Below are positions 1 to 7,344 of a stretch of 16,614 bases of DNA, one piece after another. This stretch comes from Nitrospirota bacterium (GTDB taxonomy: Bacteria; Nitrospirota; Thermodesulfovibrionia; Thermodesulfovibrionales; Magnetobacteriaceae), in assembly GCA_015232165.1 (NCBI GenBank), contig JADGAE010000014.1:1-16614 (forward strand). The letters run 5' to 3'. Under the pieces are notes generated by a model. That model had not been told where the DNA came from. It did no database searches and saw only the letters and a list, made by a program, of their open reading frames with translations. Both the position numbers and the translations under genes were made by a program. How positions within the stretch are numbered: the stretch's first letter is position 1; each line of letters opens with the position of its first letter.

Positions 1-52
1 CTGGTCCCCTTGCAGGGGGTTCTGAAGGGGGGCGGAGCCGCCCCTTTCTTTT
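1..52 (+). repeat. GC-rich intergenic hairpin repeat, terminator-like, left copy
   Basis: This copy is cut by the window edge. It starts with CTGGTCCCCTTG, then has a perfect GGGGCGG / CCGCCCC stem (29-35 with 38-44, loop AG), followed by TTTCTTTT at 45-52. In plus-strand reading this has the form of an intrinsic terminator, so it may end a plus-strand gene lying to the left of the window. On the minus strand no T-run follows the stem, so it is not a convincing terminator for the phage operon that ends at 85. A closely related copy in the same orientation lies at 15670-15742. Bases 53-84 are pyrimidine-rich and show nothing else. Confidence 0.7.
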
Positions 53-84
53 CCTTCTTCTTTTCCTCCCCCGCCGAACTCCGC

Positions 85-2151
85 TTAGGCCAGACCTATG
101 GCGGCCAGACCGGATAACGGAAATCCGGCGAGTTTGGCTTCATCGTCATGGGAGAGAAACTCATCTCTCCGTCCGCTTGCTATGTCTATAACACCGATTA
201 TCCTGTGTTGAAACGTGCCGTTTTCATAAAGCCGGTATGTGTAGGCAATCAGGTCTTTGTGTATCTGACACGAGACGGCCCCTACCGAGGTCGAACCCGA
301 GGCCAACAAAATCTTTGTCAACCCTCCGCCCTTTAGACGGTAGGCCATCTTGTAGAGTGTCGTTGAACTGCTTGAGCTGTGCGATGCGATCATAACGCCA
401 GGCTCATAGTACCCCTCCGCCATGGCGGTAAGTTCCGTGTACGTGTAGAAGACGATAAACGTTTCATCCGCGCTGACGTTGTCATACATCATGACGTGTA
501 GCTCTCTTGCGCCCTTGTTTTCGCTTTTGAAGTGGCCATCGACGTAGACCGGATGGATCGTCTTTCCGTCATAATACATTTTTAGCGGTGGCAGCGCCAT
601 CCCTGGAGCGCCCGAAATCTTCACCTTGGCAATAAAGTCTACAAGGTAGTTTGGCCAATCCCCACACCAGGCCCTCTGTGAAACAATATTTCCGACCATC
701 CAGTGTTCGATAAAAAGGGGCGGATATTTTTCTGCGTATTCCTGATATGTAAGCTCCTCTATGGGGACGGTTCCCATATGCAGGGTCTCATGGTAGTATG
801 TCAGGCCAAGCTCACATTGCCAGGGAAAGCTCCCCGTGCGTTTTTCACTTGAACAGCGGCGAAGGACTTCTATCTCGATATCAATCGTGACCACTCTGGC
901 ACCAAAGATGCTAAAGACCTGCTCCTTCTTAACCGTCTTCAGCAGTGCCTGTGTCGGGCTCAGGGCGGCAATAGGGACATGGAACTTCCACGAGTAGCCG
1001 TCGGCGGAGGGGTTAGGGTCTTCGTAGTCTTCGCCGACGAGGCCGCCCGGTTTCCACGGCCCGTTGGGGATGTCTTTGTACTGTATGTGCCACCTAACCT
1101 TTGGGCGTCCTTTGCCACCGTTATAGGGCAGCAGGCCCACGTAGAACAGCCCAAACCCCACAACCGTGGATTTCCAGCAAAAATCCCTGCTTGACACTTT
1201 TTTCTTGTCCTGTGGGTCGAGGATGTAGTTGCGTCTGGCGTTGTAGGAATATGCAAGTCCGCCTTTTCTCCCCGCACCCGTGGGGGGTGTCGTACCTGCG
1301 GGGACGGTCGTGGGTGTGGGTATCATGGCCACTGCCGACCCGATCCGCCTGTTATGCCCAAAAAGGTTATCAACAGCCGCCCAGGTCCTGTCCATTGCAT
1401 CGGTGTTATCGATCAGGGGGTTAAACGAAAAGATGCTTGGCAGCGTTGCAAGTATCTCACTCGGACTGGATTGGATGACGAGGTTTTGACCGTTATCCTC
1501 AATCTTCAATTGCTTGAGCTTTACATCGGCAGGTTTCAACTGTATGGCGGAGGTGATAATCTTGTAGGTCAACACCCTGTAGTCATCCTTTTTGAGGGTG
1601 TAAAAGGGATCATTGGTTGTGGCGATGTGGATTAGGATCATGGTTACGGGTTTTTTGAGTGCACGTATGCGTATAAGGTCCATACCTCCGGCGGTTTTAG
1701 CATGGAGACTCCCCGTAATATAGTTGACAGCATTGTCAATAATGAGGCCGGAGGAGGTCTCACCCATGCCGGCGCCAATGTCGGGGTCAGTGTTACGCCG
1801 GCTGCCGCGACCAAAGAAGCCACCCCCAACGCCCCCAAAGCCATCACTGCCGTTGCCCCCTCCACCTGCCCAGGCGGGGACAGTCCCGTTGCGGTCAATG
1901 ATAATTCCGCTGCCGGAAGCGCTTGAGCCACCCACGGAGCCGGCATCGGCAGTGCGGTCACCTCCATTTTGGACGCGGGCATCCCCGTAAGAGATTGACT
2001 GTACAAAGATGGCGGCATCCTCAAGGGTTATGTAGCGATTATCACTGGTAATGCCGCGCTTTTTCATGGAGGCCTTTAGCTCCCTGAGCTTTTTCTTGGC
2101 AAAGGGCAGGTACTCTTGCCCACCCTGAATATCTAGTCTGAGAGGGTTCAT
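85..2151 (-). CDS. Large phage structural protein, probable tail or tail-fibre component (688 residues)
   Basis: This is the last gene of the virion operon. I do not recognise a specific family. The first 60 or so residues are charged and helical (a KKKLRELK-type stretch). A glycine/serine-rich low-complexity segment follows at about residues 75-135, then a long mixed alpha/beta body rich in aromatics, and a Ser-rich linker (SSSSS) near residue 590. Neither a signal peptide nor a membrane helix is evident. The start was moved from GTG 2199 to ATG 2151. The ATG is preceded by AGTAGG, which includes the TAG stop of the upstream gene, with 11 bases between the two genes, so translational coupling is likely. 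The GTG has no visible ribosome site and would overlap the upstream gene. Its position after nozzle-like and adhesin-like genes suggests a tail-tip, appendage or internal virion role, which is inference. Confidence 0.7.
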   Translation of the reverse strand: MNPLRLDIQGGQEYLPFAKKKLRELKASMKKRGITSDNRYITLEDAAIFVQSISYGDARVQNGGDRTADAGSVGGSSASGSGIIIDRNGTVPAWAGGGGNGSDGFGGVGGGFFGRGSRRNTDPDIGAGMGETSSGLIIDNAVNYITGSLHAKTAGGMDLIRIRALKKPVTMILIHIATTNDPFYTLKKDDYRVLTYKIITSAIQLKPADVKLKQLKIEDNGQNLVIQSSPSEILATLPSIFSFNPLIDNTDAMDRTWAAVDNLFGHNRRIGSAVAMIPTPTTVPAGTTPPTGAGRKGGLAYSYNARRNYILDPQDKKKVSSRDFCWKSTVVGFGLFYVGLLPYNGGKGRPKVRWHIQYKDIPNGPWKPGGLVGEDYEDPNPSADGYSWKFHVPIAALSPTQALLKTVKKEQVFSIFGARVVTIDIEIEVLRRCSSEKRTGSFPWQCELGLTYYHETLHMGTVPIEELTYQEYAEKYPPLFIEHWMVGNIVSQRAWCGDWPNYLVDFIAKVKISGAPGMALPPLKMYYDGKTIHPVYVDGHFKSENKGARELHVMMYDNVSADETFIVFYTYTELTAMAEGYYEPGVMIASHSSSSSTTLYKMAYRLKGGGLTKILLASGSTSVGAVSCQIHKDLIAYTYRLYENGTFQHRIIGVIDIASGRRDEFLSHDDEAKLAGFPLSGLAAIGLA

Positions 2152-2162
2152 GGTCTGTCTGC

Positions 2163-2708
2163 CTACTGTTTTGTCGGCGCAGGTTGTCCCTGTCGCCACG
2201 AGCGACGCAGCAAGGCAAACACCGGCGTTATACCGAGGACGTTGATAAATGCGCCTTTGAGGTTTTCAACGGCTATCCCCCAGTACCTGCCAACTACCCC
2301 TCTGGAGAGTTTTACGCGAGCCTTGTAGAGGCCCTCTCCCCCGCCTGTGGATGACAGAGGGGACTCCGTACTGCCTTGGTAGACCGCCTCCGTGGCATAG
2401 CATATCTGTACAAGCCCCTCATCCGTCACCACCTTCAATCGTATAGGGGCGGTGGCATCGGTGTGTGCGCAACCGAGGGTGACGTATATGTCGGATATGT
2501 TTTTGAGTCCCGTGGTGGAGTAGTCATTGGCGGCCGTCTCAAAGGAGCACTCAATGGGTGCCCCGTTATCCGTCAGACCGCCAAGGACGAATATGCCGTC
2601 CTGTGAGGCCCCAAGGGTTATGCCATCCAGTGTGGCAAGGCTGTTAAAGTTGTACCCCTGGTACCGGCTTAACGCCATATTTTTTAGGTTCAAGTTCCAT
2701 CCTGTCAT
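2163..2708 (-). CDS. Small phage tail-associated protein, unrecognised (181 residues)
   Basis: The family is not recognised. The protein is predicted to be mostly beta-rich (about residues 15-150), with a Gly/Ser-rich loop near residues 115-125 (STGGGEG) and a C-terminal hydrophobic stretch ending in a basic, Pro-containing tail. No export signal is seen at the N-terminus, which begins MTGWNLNLKNMALSRYQG. An AGGAG ribosome site lies 9 bases before the ATG. The gene follows the 447-residue protein after 27 bases, and its TAG stop forms part of the ribosome site of the next gene. Operon position places it in the tail module. It could be a minor tail protein or a chaperone for its large downstream neighbour, but the sequence alone does not decide. 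Confidence 0.6.
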   Translation of the reverse strand: MTGWNLNLKNMALSRYQGYNFNSLATLDGITLGASQDGIFVLGGLTDNGAPIECSFETAANDYSTTGLKNISDIYVTLGCAHTDATAPIRLKVVTDEGLVQICYATEAVYQGSTESPLSSTGGGEGLYKARVKLSRGVVGRYWGIAVENLKGAFINVLGITPVFALLRRSWRQGQPAPTKQ

Positions 2709-2735
2709 AGAGTTATTCTCCTGATGTTGTTTTAT

Positions 2736-4079
2736 CTAGCGGTAGAAGTCCCTGCATCCGATGCCTTCGGTTAGGAGTTGTGGTGTTTGCAGTGCGCCCT
2801 CTGCCAGGGGGTTACTGAAGGAGACGGACAGGAGGCCGGGTGCACGCAAATCGGTGTTGCAGGTGCTTACACTTCCAGTTGCAAGGGAGGTGGAAAGCTG
2901 CAACAGGCGGCATTGCCGCTGCATTGTCAGGTTGTTTCCTGTTGCCAGGGAGGCCCCTGCTGCGGGTCGTGGCAGCCTTAGCAGCGATGTTATGAGGTGA
3001 CTGGTGGTGATGTTGCCCTCCGGAGTGGGCGATGGCATCCCGGTCTGTACCGTGGCAACGGCACCGGTCAGGCATAGCGCCTCACAACGGAGGGCTGTCA
3101 CGGGGATGTCCGAGTGAGGGCTGGTGAGGGCCTCAACACTAAACTGCCCCGGCGACAGCGCCACCTGCATGGTGCAACCGGCAAGCTCCATGCCGGTGGT
3201 CTGCAGCGGCAAGAGTGCAATCTGTCCTGCAACGTTGTTGCTGCCCGTTAGCAGCGTATCGAACACCGGCAGCGGCAGGGCGACGTTGACGTTGGCATCG
3301 GCGGGTGTTTCGGATGAGAGCATCGGCGAAAACAGCGTGATGTCTGCAAAGCTGCCACTCTGGGAACAGGAGGCGTCTATCGTGCCTGTTGGCAGGGTCA
3401 AAGAGGCCCCTGCAACGGATGCCGAAGAGCCGGAAGCAGAGAGCGTTGGCTTGGGCCACGTCAAGGTGCCGTCGATGCTTACCGTACCACCGCTGTTGCT
3501 GCCCTGGAAGTAGTCCCACCTGACGGCAGTCAAACCACTGATCCGTTTGTAGTACAGCCCTACTTGGATGCTGTTGTTGAAGTCAGTGCGATTATGTGTG
3601 TGTACCAAGCTCCAGGAATCCCCCGGGTTTGTCTTTCTATAGGAGGTAAAGGCGCTACCTGAACGTGTAATCCTCAAGTAGTTGGGACACCCTATCCCTA
3701 TATTTCCGGATGTGGGCGTATTGTTGAGCATATCCCCCCACCACAGAAAGCCATTATTGTCTGCTATGATACACAGCCAGTCCTCACCGGCGGAGGCATT
3801 GGGGTCACGGCACATCAGCCCTGAGACAATGCCGGAACCCTGCAACATGCCGACGTCTATGTCAAAGTCGCCTGCTATATTCTGATAGACAAACGGATGA
3901 GTCATGGGGGCGTCATTGGTAGAGGTACTGCCGGTGACAGTGAGATAACCGGCATTGATGCCGTTGACGTCCATAACGGTGGCGTTGGCGGAGTTTAGTA
4001 CGTTCCACCCGTATGCCTTGGCACCGTCTCCGCCGGACTTGAGGTCTTGTTGTGTGCTTAACCCAAATTGATCAGCCAT
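2736..4079 (-). CDS. Phage tail protein with a lectin-like (LamG/DUF1349-like) N-terminal domain and Cys-bearing repeats
   Basis: Residues from about 50 to 195 read like a concanavalin/laminin-G type beta-sandwich of the DUF1349 kind: hydrophobic strands alternate, with motifs such as GDFDIDVG, WLCIIADNNGFLWW and NYLRITRSG followed by a YYKR...WDYF segment. The remainder, about 200-447, is a series of degenerate repeats with alternating Leu-Pro strands and Ser/Thr-rich turns (LTLPTGT, LPLPV, LLPLQ). Several units carry a cysteine. Repeats of this kind are common in phage tail appendages and would form a beta-rich stalk. Carbohydrate or cell-surface binding is inferred from the fold resemblance. 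The ATG at 4079 has an AAGGATG ribosome site 7 bases upstream. A 169-base gap holding a long palindromic repeat separates it from the upstream gene. Confidence 0.65.
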   Translation of the reverse strand: MADQFGLSTQQDLKSGGDGAKAYGWNVLNSANATVMDVNGINAGYLTVTGSTSTNDAPMTHPFVYQNIAGDFDIDVGMLQGSGIVSGLMCRDPNASAGEDWLCIIADNNGFLWWGDMLNNTPTSGNIGIGCPNYLRITRSGSAFTSYRKTNPGDSWSLVHTHNRTDFNNSIQVGLYYKRISGLTAVRWDYFQGSNSGGTVSIDGTLTWPKPTLSASGSSASVAGASLTLPTGTIDASCSQSGSFADITLFSPMLSSETPADANVNVALPLPVFDTLLTGSNNVAGQIALLPLQTTGMELAGCTMQVALSPGQFSVEALTSPHSDIPVTALRCEALCLTGAVATVQTGMPSPTPEGNITTSHLITSLLRLPRPAAGASLATGNNLTMQRQCRLLQLSTSLATGSVSTCNTDLRAPGLLSVSFSNPLAEGALQTPQLLTEGIGCRDFYR

Positions 4080-4102
4080 TGTTTATCATCCTTATAGAAA
4101 CT

Positions 4103-4236
4103 GTCTGAACCTTGATTACACGGATTATGCAGGATTATACAGGATTGATTTACATGAAAGATGTTTTAACCTAATCCTGACAATCTTTTATGCCAGTGCG
4201 GCTCGCACCTTTAATCCGTTAAATCGTGGTTCAGAC
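4103..4236. repeat. 134-bp inverted-repeat element between tail genes
   Basis: Outer arms of 25 bases (4103-4127 and 4212-4236) are reverse complements with four mismatches; both begin GTCTGAACC at their outer ends. Inside, CAGGATT appears twice in direct orientation (4130-4136 and 4140-4146) and can pair with AATCCTG at 4173-4179. The element therefore forms a long imperfect hairpin. It fills most of the 169-base gap between the 293- and 447-residue tail genes. It contains no gene. Repeats with this GTCTGAACC...GATT character are, from memory, widely scattered between genes in several bacterial genomes, so this may be a small non-autonomous mobile palindrome (REP/MITE-like). In the operon transcript it would form a stable stem. 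Confidence 0.7.
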
Positions 4237-4248
4237 ATTTCTTGCCTT

Positions 4249-5130
4249 CTACTCTGCGGGCATGGTGATGGAGAAGGTTGATATGGTCTGCACCGCACCT
4301 GAGACTATGGAAGTCGATGACATGTTCAACTGAGCGCCGGATGTCGCCACGGAGCCGTCGAGTCGTTCGTCGGTCTGGGAAGAAGAGCCGCCGTCAGAGG
4401 GAGCAACGAGCCTGAACCATCCAGCCGTCCCCGTGGCCACGGCAGTGCCCGACCACGTCTCACCGACCGTCTTTGCCAGGACACCGGCAGAGGAATCGCC
4501 AAAGGTCAACCCCGCAGAACTGCCGTCGGAATAGACCGTGCACAGGAGCGTGCCCGTGGGGGCGTCGTTTGCCGTGGTTGGCTGTGAACCCGTGTATATC
4601 TTGACAAACCCCTTGCGGAATATCTCCTGGATACTGGCAGCGGCATGTGAGAGTGTAATTTCGTCGAAGTAGCACACGTCCGAGGCCCCCGTGGTTGAGG
4701 TCTCAAACGACAGGTATATCGACGTTGTGGATGCCCCCGTCCTGAAGACCAGGTCCTTTTTGACCCAACTACCCGCGGTGTCGTCATGTATGACCTCAAG
4801 TAGTTCGTTGCCCCCGGAGGTGGTGCCAACCATGCACTTGCCACTAACTCCCCCCGATACGGGCTTCTGGTAGTAGTAGGAGACCCTGTACAGTTGATTG
4901 GACTTGACCGTAATGCCGGCAGCGGTTGTGAACTTCCCCACCGCCGACCCTGACCCCGTGCATGAGGCAAACCCCGCCGTGCCATCTGCCCCGGTACCGG
5001 AGTTGCGTGCCGCTGTGCCAGAGAGCTGACTCCAGCCTGCGAAGTCGCTTGCAAATGTCCCGTTGGTGAGCATGTTTGTATTGATGCCAAGCATCTTGTT
5101 CCTTAAACCTGTGGATAATCTTAGTGCCAT
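4249..5130 (-). CDS. Two-domain phage tail protein with a carbohydrate-binding-module-like N-terminal half
   Basis: Residues 15-165 resemble the CBM4/9-type jelly-roll. The strand starting NMLTNGTFASDFAGW is the classic opening of such modules, later strands read LYRVSYYYQK and SIYLSFETST, and the module closes with CYFDEITL. Residues 170-293 form a second module (FVKIYTGSQPTTANDAPTGT, then TAGWFRLV, SGAQLNMSS and a closing FSITMPA) that I have seen in other phage tail proteins, where its role is not established. A binding role on surface polysaccharide is inferred. The ATG at 5130 has an AAAGGAG ribosome site 7 bases upstream, and 32 bases separate it from the nozzle-like gene. No signal peptide is present, in contrast with the 998-residue fibre. 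Confidence 0.65.
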   Translation of the reverse strand: MALRLSTGLRNKMLGINTNMLTNGTFASDFAGWSQLSGTAARNSGTGADGTAGFASCTGSGSAVGKFTTAAGITVKSNQLYRVSYYYQKPVSGGVSGKCMVGTTSGGNELLEVIHDDTAGSWVKKDLVFRTGASTTSIYLSFETSTTGASDVCYFDEITLSHAAASIQEIFRKGFVKIYTGSQPTTANDAPTGTLLCTVYSDGSSAGLTFGDSSAGVLAKTVGETWSGTAVATGTAGWFRLVAPSDGGSSSQTDERLDGSVATSGAQLNMSSTSIVSGAVQTISTFSITMPAE

Positions 5131-5162
5131 GTCTTTTCTCCTTTGTGTTTGTTTAATGCGAT

Positions 5163-6572
5163 TTATATAGCAGTAACTGATTGCAGATCGGGAACCGGCA
5201 GGGCAAGGCTGTAACTGCCGCTATCCTTGTCCCTGGTTGTCATAAGTGAGCTTTGGGGATTAACAGGGGGCAGAGGCGACCCTTGCATGATGCTCAGGTA
5301 GAACTGCATCCCTGAGCGCTGCCAAAAGACCCCCGTCCCTATCTCACCGGCCTCATAGTTGTACGTGTCGGCGGTTAGAAATTGTATCCTGCCCCCGCTT
5401 AGTCCTGCGCACTTACCCATCCTCGACTCCCAGAACACAACCTCAGTTCTGCCATTGACACCCTGCTCGCCTGGCAATACGCCCATTGCCTGCGTGCCAA
5501 AGACGGCGCCACAGTCGGACACCTGCATCAGTTGAAACCTCTCAGGCTCCGTCCCCTTGAGGAAAACGACCTCCCGGGAGGTAGCCACAAAAATCCCGTC
5601 CTCTACGGCGGCCACAAGCGTGATCGGGTTGTCAAAGGCAAGCCATCCCTGTGCGGGGTCAAATAACTCGTATGTGTAGGGCTGACTGTACCAGAGGGTG
5701 TTGAGACTTGCCACGTAGAGCCTGCCGCGGTAGTAGCAGAGCAACTGCCCCGGCGGCGGTGGTTTCAGTCCCCAGGTCAACAGTGGCGGCCCCGTGACGG
5801 TCTCTCCGCGGTAGTGGTATGGGACAGTAAACCCAGGTACTGTAGCGCTTGGGGTGTTATCCAGCGAGGCAGCCAGGTATGGTACCTCGCCGTTGGGGGC
5901 ACTTATGTAGATGTTTATCTTTCTGACGTTTGGGTCTGCCGACAGGGGGCATATGACATCAATACCGCCTGCCTTTTTTGTCAGTGTCATACTTGCTACG
6001 GTTGATGCCCCACTCTCCTGGCCATCGTTGCGGGTGTAGGTCAGTGAGACCTGGTATTTGCCCTTTGACAGTATCCCTTCGGTAGTAGCCGATAGCACGG
6101 GGGCATCAGGGGGTAGCATCCCCCACGAACGCACAACGGGTATCGGTCTGGCCGTCACCTCCACAACCCCGGTAACGGCTGCATCGCTGTAGTACACCCT
6201 GCCGGCAACATACTGGTAGCTCATCCTCAGACTGCCGTTTATGCCGGAAGCCAGCGTCCGCACGGCGTATGGTGCAACCACATCCGGGGACGAGTCCTCG
6301 GCACCACTGACCTGATACAGTTGCATGAGTCTGTCTGCCTGCCTGAACAGACAGACCTTGCCATTACCGTAGAGGGAGTGTACCTTGCCCTCATAGACCC
6401 TCAGAAAACCAGGCCGGGTGACAACATTACCGGAGTTGTCAATGTCCACGTTCACGGCCGATTTCAGATCGGACAGGCCGTCCGAGGATGCCTCCCGGGT
6501 CGGTTTGACGTTGACCAGTCCCCTGAACCCTGTATGTGTTATCTCATTTGTCGCCTGCTTCATTGTCTCCAT
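5163..6572 (-). CDS. Phage tail nozzle / tail hub-like protein (469 residues)
   Basis: The N-terminus follows a pattern typical of short-tailed phage nozzle or stabilisation proteins: FRGLVNVKPTREASSDGLSD, then NVDIDNSGNVVTRPGF, i.e. a mention of genomic-order coat-facing residues followed by a repeated beta-propeller-like fold. The rest is beta-rich with strands such as LYGNGKVCLFRQADRLMQLY, RVYYSDAAVTGVVEV, LLCYYRGRLYVASLNTLWYS and DGIFVATSREVVFLKG, the repeated look of blades. The length is close to that of the P22 tail hub protein gp10 (about 470 residues), which closes the tail channel below the adaptor. The ATG at 6572 lies 8 bases after the adaptor stop, and its AAAGGCGG ribosome site overlaps that TAA, so the two are probably translated together. 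Family assignment is from pattern, not search. Confidence 0.75.
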   Translation of the reverse strand: METMKQATNEITHTGFRGLVNVKPTREASSDGLSDLKSAVNVDIDNSGNVVTRPGFLRVYEGKVHSLYGNGKVCLFRQADRLMQLYQVSGAEDSSPDVVAPYAVRTLASGINGSLRMSYQYVAGRVYYSDAAVTGVVEVTARPIPVVRSWGMLPPDAPVLSATTEGILSKGKYQVSLTYTRNDGQESGASTVASMTLTKKAGGIDVICPLSADPNVRKINIYISAPNGEVPYLAASLDNTPSATVPGFTVPYHYRGETVTGPPLLTWGLKPPPPGQLLCYYRGRLYVASLNTLWYSQPYTYELFDPAQGWLAFDNPITLVAAVEDGIFVATSREVVFLKGTEPERFQLMQVSDCGAVFGTQAMGVLPGEQGVNGRTEVVFWESRMGKCAGLSGGRIQFLTADTYNYEAGEIGTGVFWQRSGMQFYLSIMQGSPLPPVNPQSSLMTTRDKDSGSYSLALPVPDLQSVTAI

Positions 6573-6580
6573 AACCGCCT

Positions 6581-7246
6581 TTATAGTTCAGCCCTGTAGC
6601 AGGTATCAACGTAGTCGTTGACTAGAGTATCCTTCTTGACATCCTCTATGAACCTGTGCCAGATGTCGGCGTACTTTTGTCCTCCGGCGGGGTTAAACGT
6701 CTCCGTGTCGGTCTTTTCATAAGCCCTGCAGAGGATGCCGGCAATGAGTCTGGGGTGGTATCTGTAGTTGATTTCCGGTTCAAGGTCCTGCGCATTTGGG
6801 GTCAACTCGCTTATGGGCAACCTATAGACGGTCAGACGCATGGTGTCGGATTTATCGGGAGTGGGGTACAGAGTGATATATCCGCTTGTGGCATCCAGTA
6901 GGTAGTTCCTGGGACTCCCCGTGGTCTGTTCCCAGTTGGCGTTTAAGGCATCCATGTAAGGCTGTGTGACCCTGACCAGCAGGGTGCCCGTACCCTGACT
7001 CACGACACGTTTGATGGCAATTACCCGTCTGTCCAGTACATAGGCGTTGATATTGGCACTAACATCTATGCGGCATATATCGGGCGTTGCAGAGTCGATC
7101 AACAGAGGCGTTTTTATCAGAAGCTCGTTTATGGCGTCGTTGAGGTAATCGACCAGCTCCGCGTCAGACCACAGGTATGGCGGTATGTTATCTGTAAGCA
7201 ACTGTCTGGTTCGCTGTAATATATCTTTAACGGTCATATCTTTCAC
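6581..7246 (-). CDS. Phage head-to-tail adaptor protein (SU10-type)
   Basis: The protein has the organisation of adaptors that dock below the portal in short-tailed phages. An N-terminal helical bundle (residues 4-45: TVKDILQRTRQLLTDN, then WSDAELVDYLNDAINELL) is followed by a beta domain in the middle, in which YITLYPTPDKSDTMRLTVYR is a hallmark-like segment. The C-terminal helices (residues 150-215) contain YHPRLIAGILCRAYEK. Length (221) fits. The GTG at 7246 is preferred over ATG 7237 because TGAGGAA sits 5 bases before it, while the ATG has no ribosome site at useful distance. Upstream, a much stronger AAGGAGG (7271-7277) leads into a three-codon frame that ends inside this gene's own ribosome site. 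The gene partner downstream is the nozzle-like protein. Confidence 0.8.
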   Translation of the reverse strand: MKDMTVKDILQRTRQLLTDNIPPYLWSDAELVDYLNDAINELLIKTPLLIDSATPDICRIDVSANINAYVLDRRVIAIKRVVSQGTGTLLVRVTQPYMDALNANWEQTTGSPRNYLLDATSGYITLYPTPDKSDTMRLTVYRLPISELTPNAQDLEPEINYRYHPRLIAGILCRAYEKTDTETFNPAGGQKYADIWHRFIEDVKKDTLVNDYVDTCYRAEL

Positions 7247-7255
7247 AGTGGTTCC

Positions 7256-7267
7256 TCAGAGCCACAT
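7256..7267 (-). other. Three-codon mini reading frame (Met-Trp-Leu-stop) behind a perfect ribosome site
   Basis: AAGGAGG at 7271-7277 is followed after 3 bases by ATG TGG CTC TGA, in the same frame as the adaptor gene. The TGA is part of the TGAGGAA ribosome site of the adaptor, and lies 9 bases before the adaptor GTG. This could be a tiny upstream frame allowing terminate-and-reinitiate coupling, or a former adaptor start destroyed by a nonsense change. A second possible start, GTG at 7265 (5 bases from the same AAGGAGG), opens a 12-codon frame ending at 7227 that overlaps the adaptor gene in another frame. No direct evidence of translation is available. Confidence 0.4.
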
Positions 7268-7290
7268 TTACCTCCTTGTATACAATAGTT

Positions 7291-7330
7291 GGGGTGAAAC
7301 ACCCCAGGCAGAGATTACACCAGGGGTGTT
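7291..7330 (-). promoter_or_regulatory. Mutually exclusive hairpins at the capsid-tail junction
   Basis: In minus-strand order there are three segments: AACACCCC (7323-7330), GGGGTGTT (7298-7305) and CACCCC (7291-7296). The middle segment can pair with the first (8 perfect pairs, extendable past one mismatch) or with the third (6 pairs, loop of 3), but not both at once. That arrangement resembles an attenuator or translational switch. There is no T-run after either stem, so ordinary intrinsic termination is unlikely. The structure sits 14 bases upstream of the AAGGAGG that precedes the adaptor gene. It occupies most of the 98-base gap 7247-7344. Confidence 0.4.
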
Positions 7331-7344
7331 CAATTTTGCCCCTC

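Noticed and set aside
27..52. Terminator for the minus-strand virion operon at the left end
   Set aside because: The T-rich tract lies only on the plus-strand side of the stem; on the minus strand the stem is followed by mixed sequence, so no intrinsic terminator for the operon is visible within the window.
2152..2199. N-terminal extension of the last tail gene from GTG 2199
   Set aside because: There is no ribosome site before the GTG, it would overlap the previous gene, and ATG 2151 has a ribosome site formed at that gene's stop codon.
7256..7258. TGA recoded as an amino acid at the start of the adaptor gene
   Set aside because: TGA serves as a normal stop for the portal gene, where the next start follows after 4 bases, and the adaptor has its own start and ribosome site downstream.
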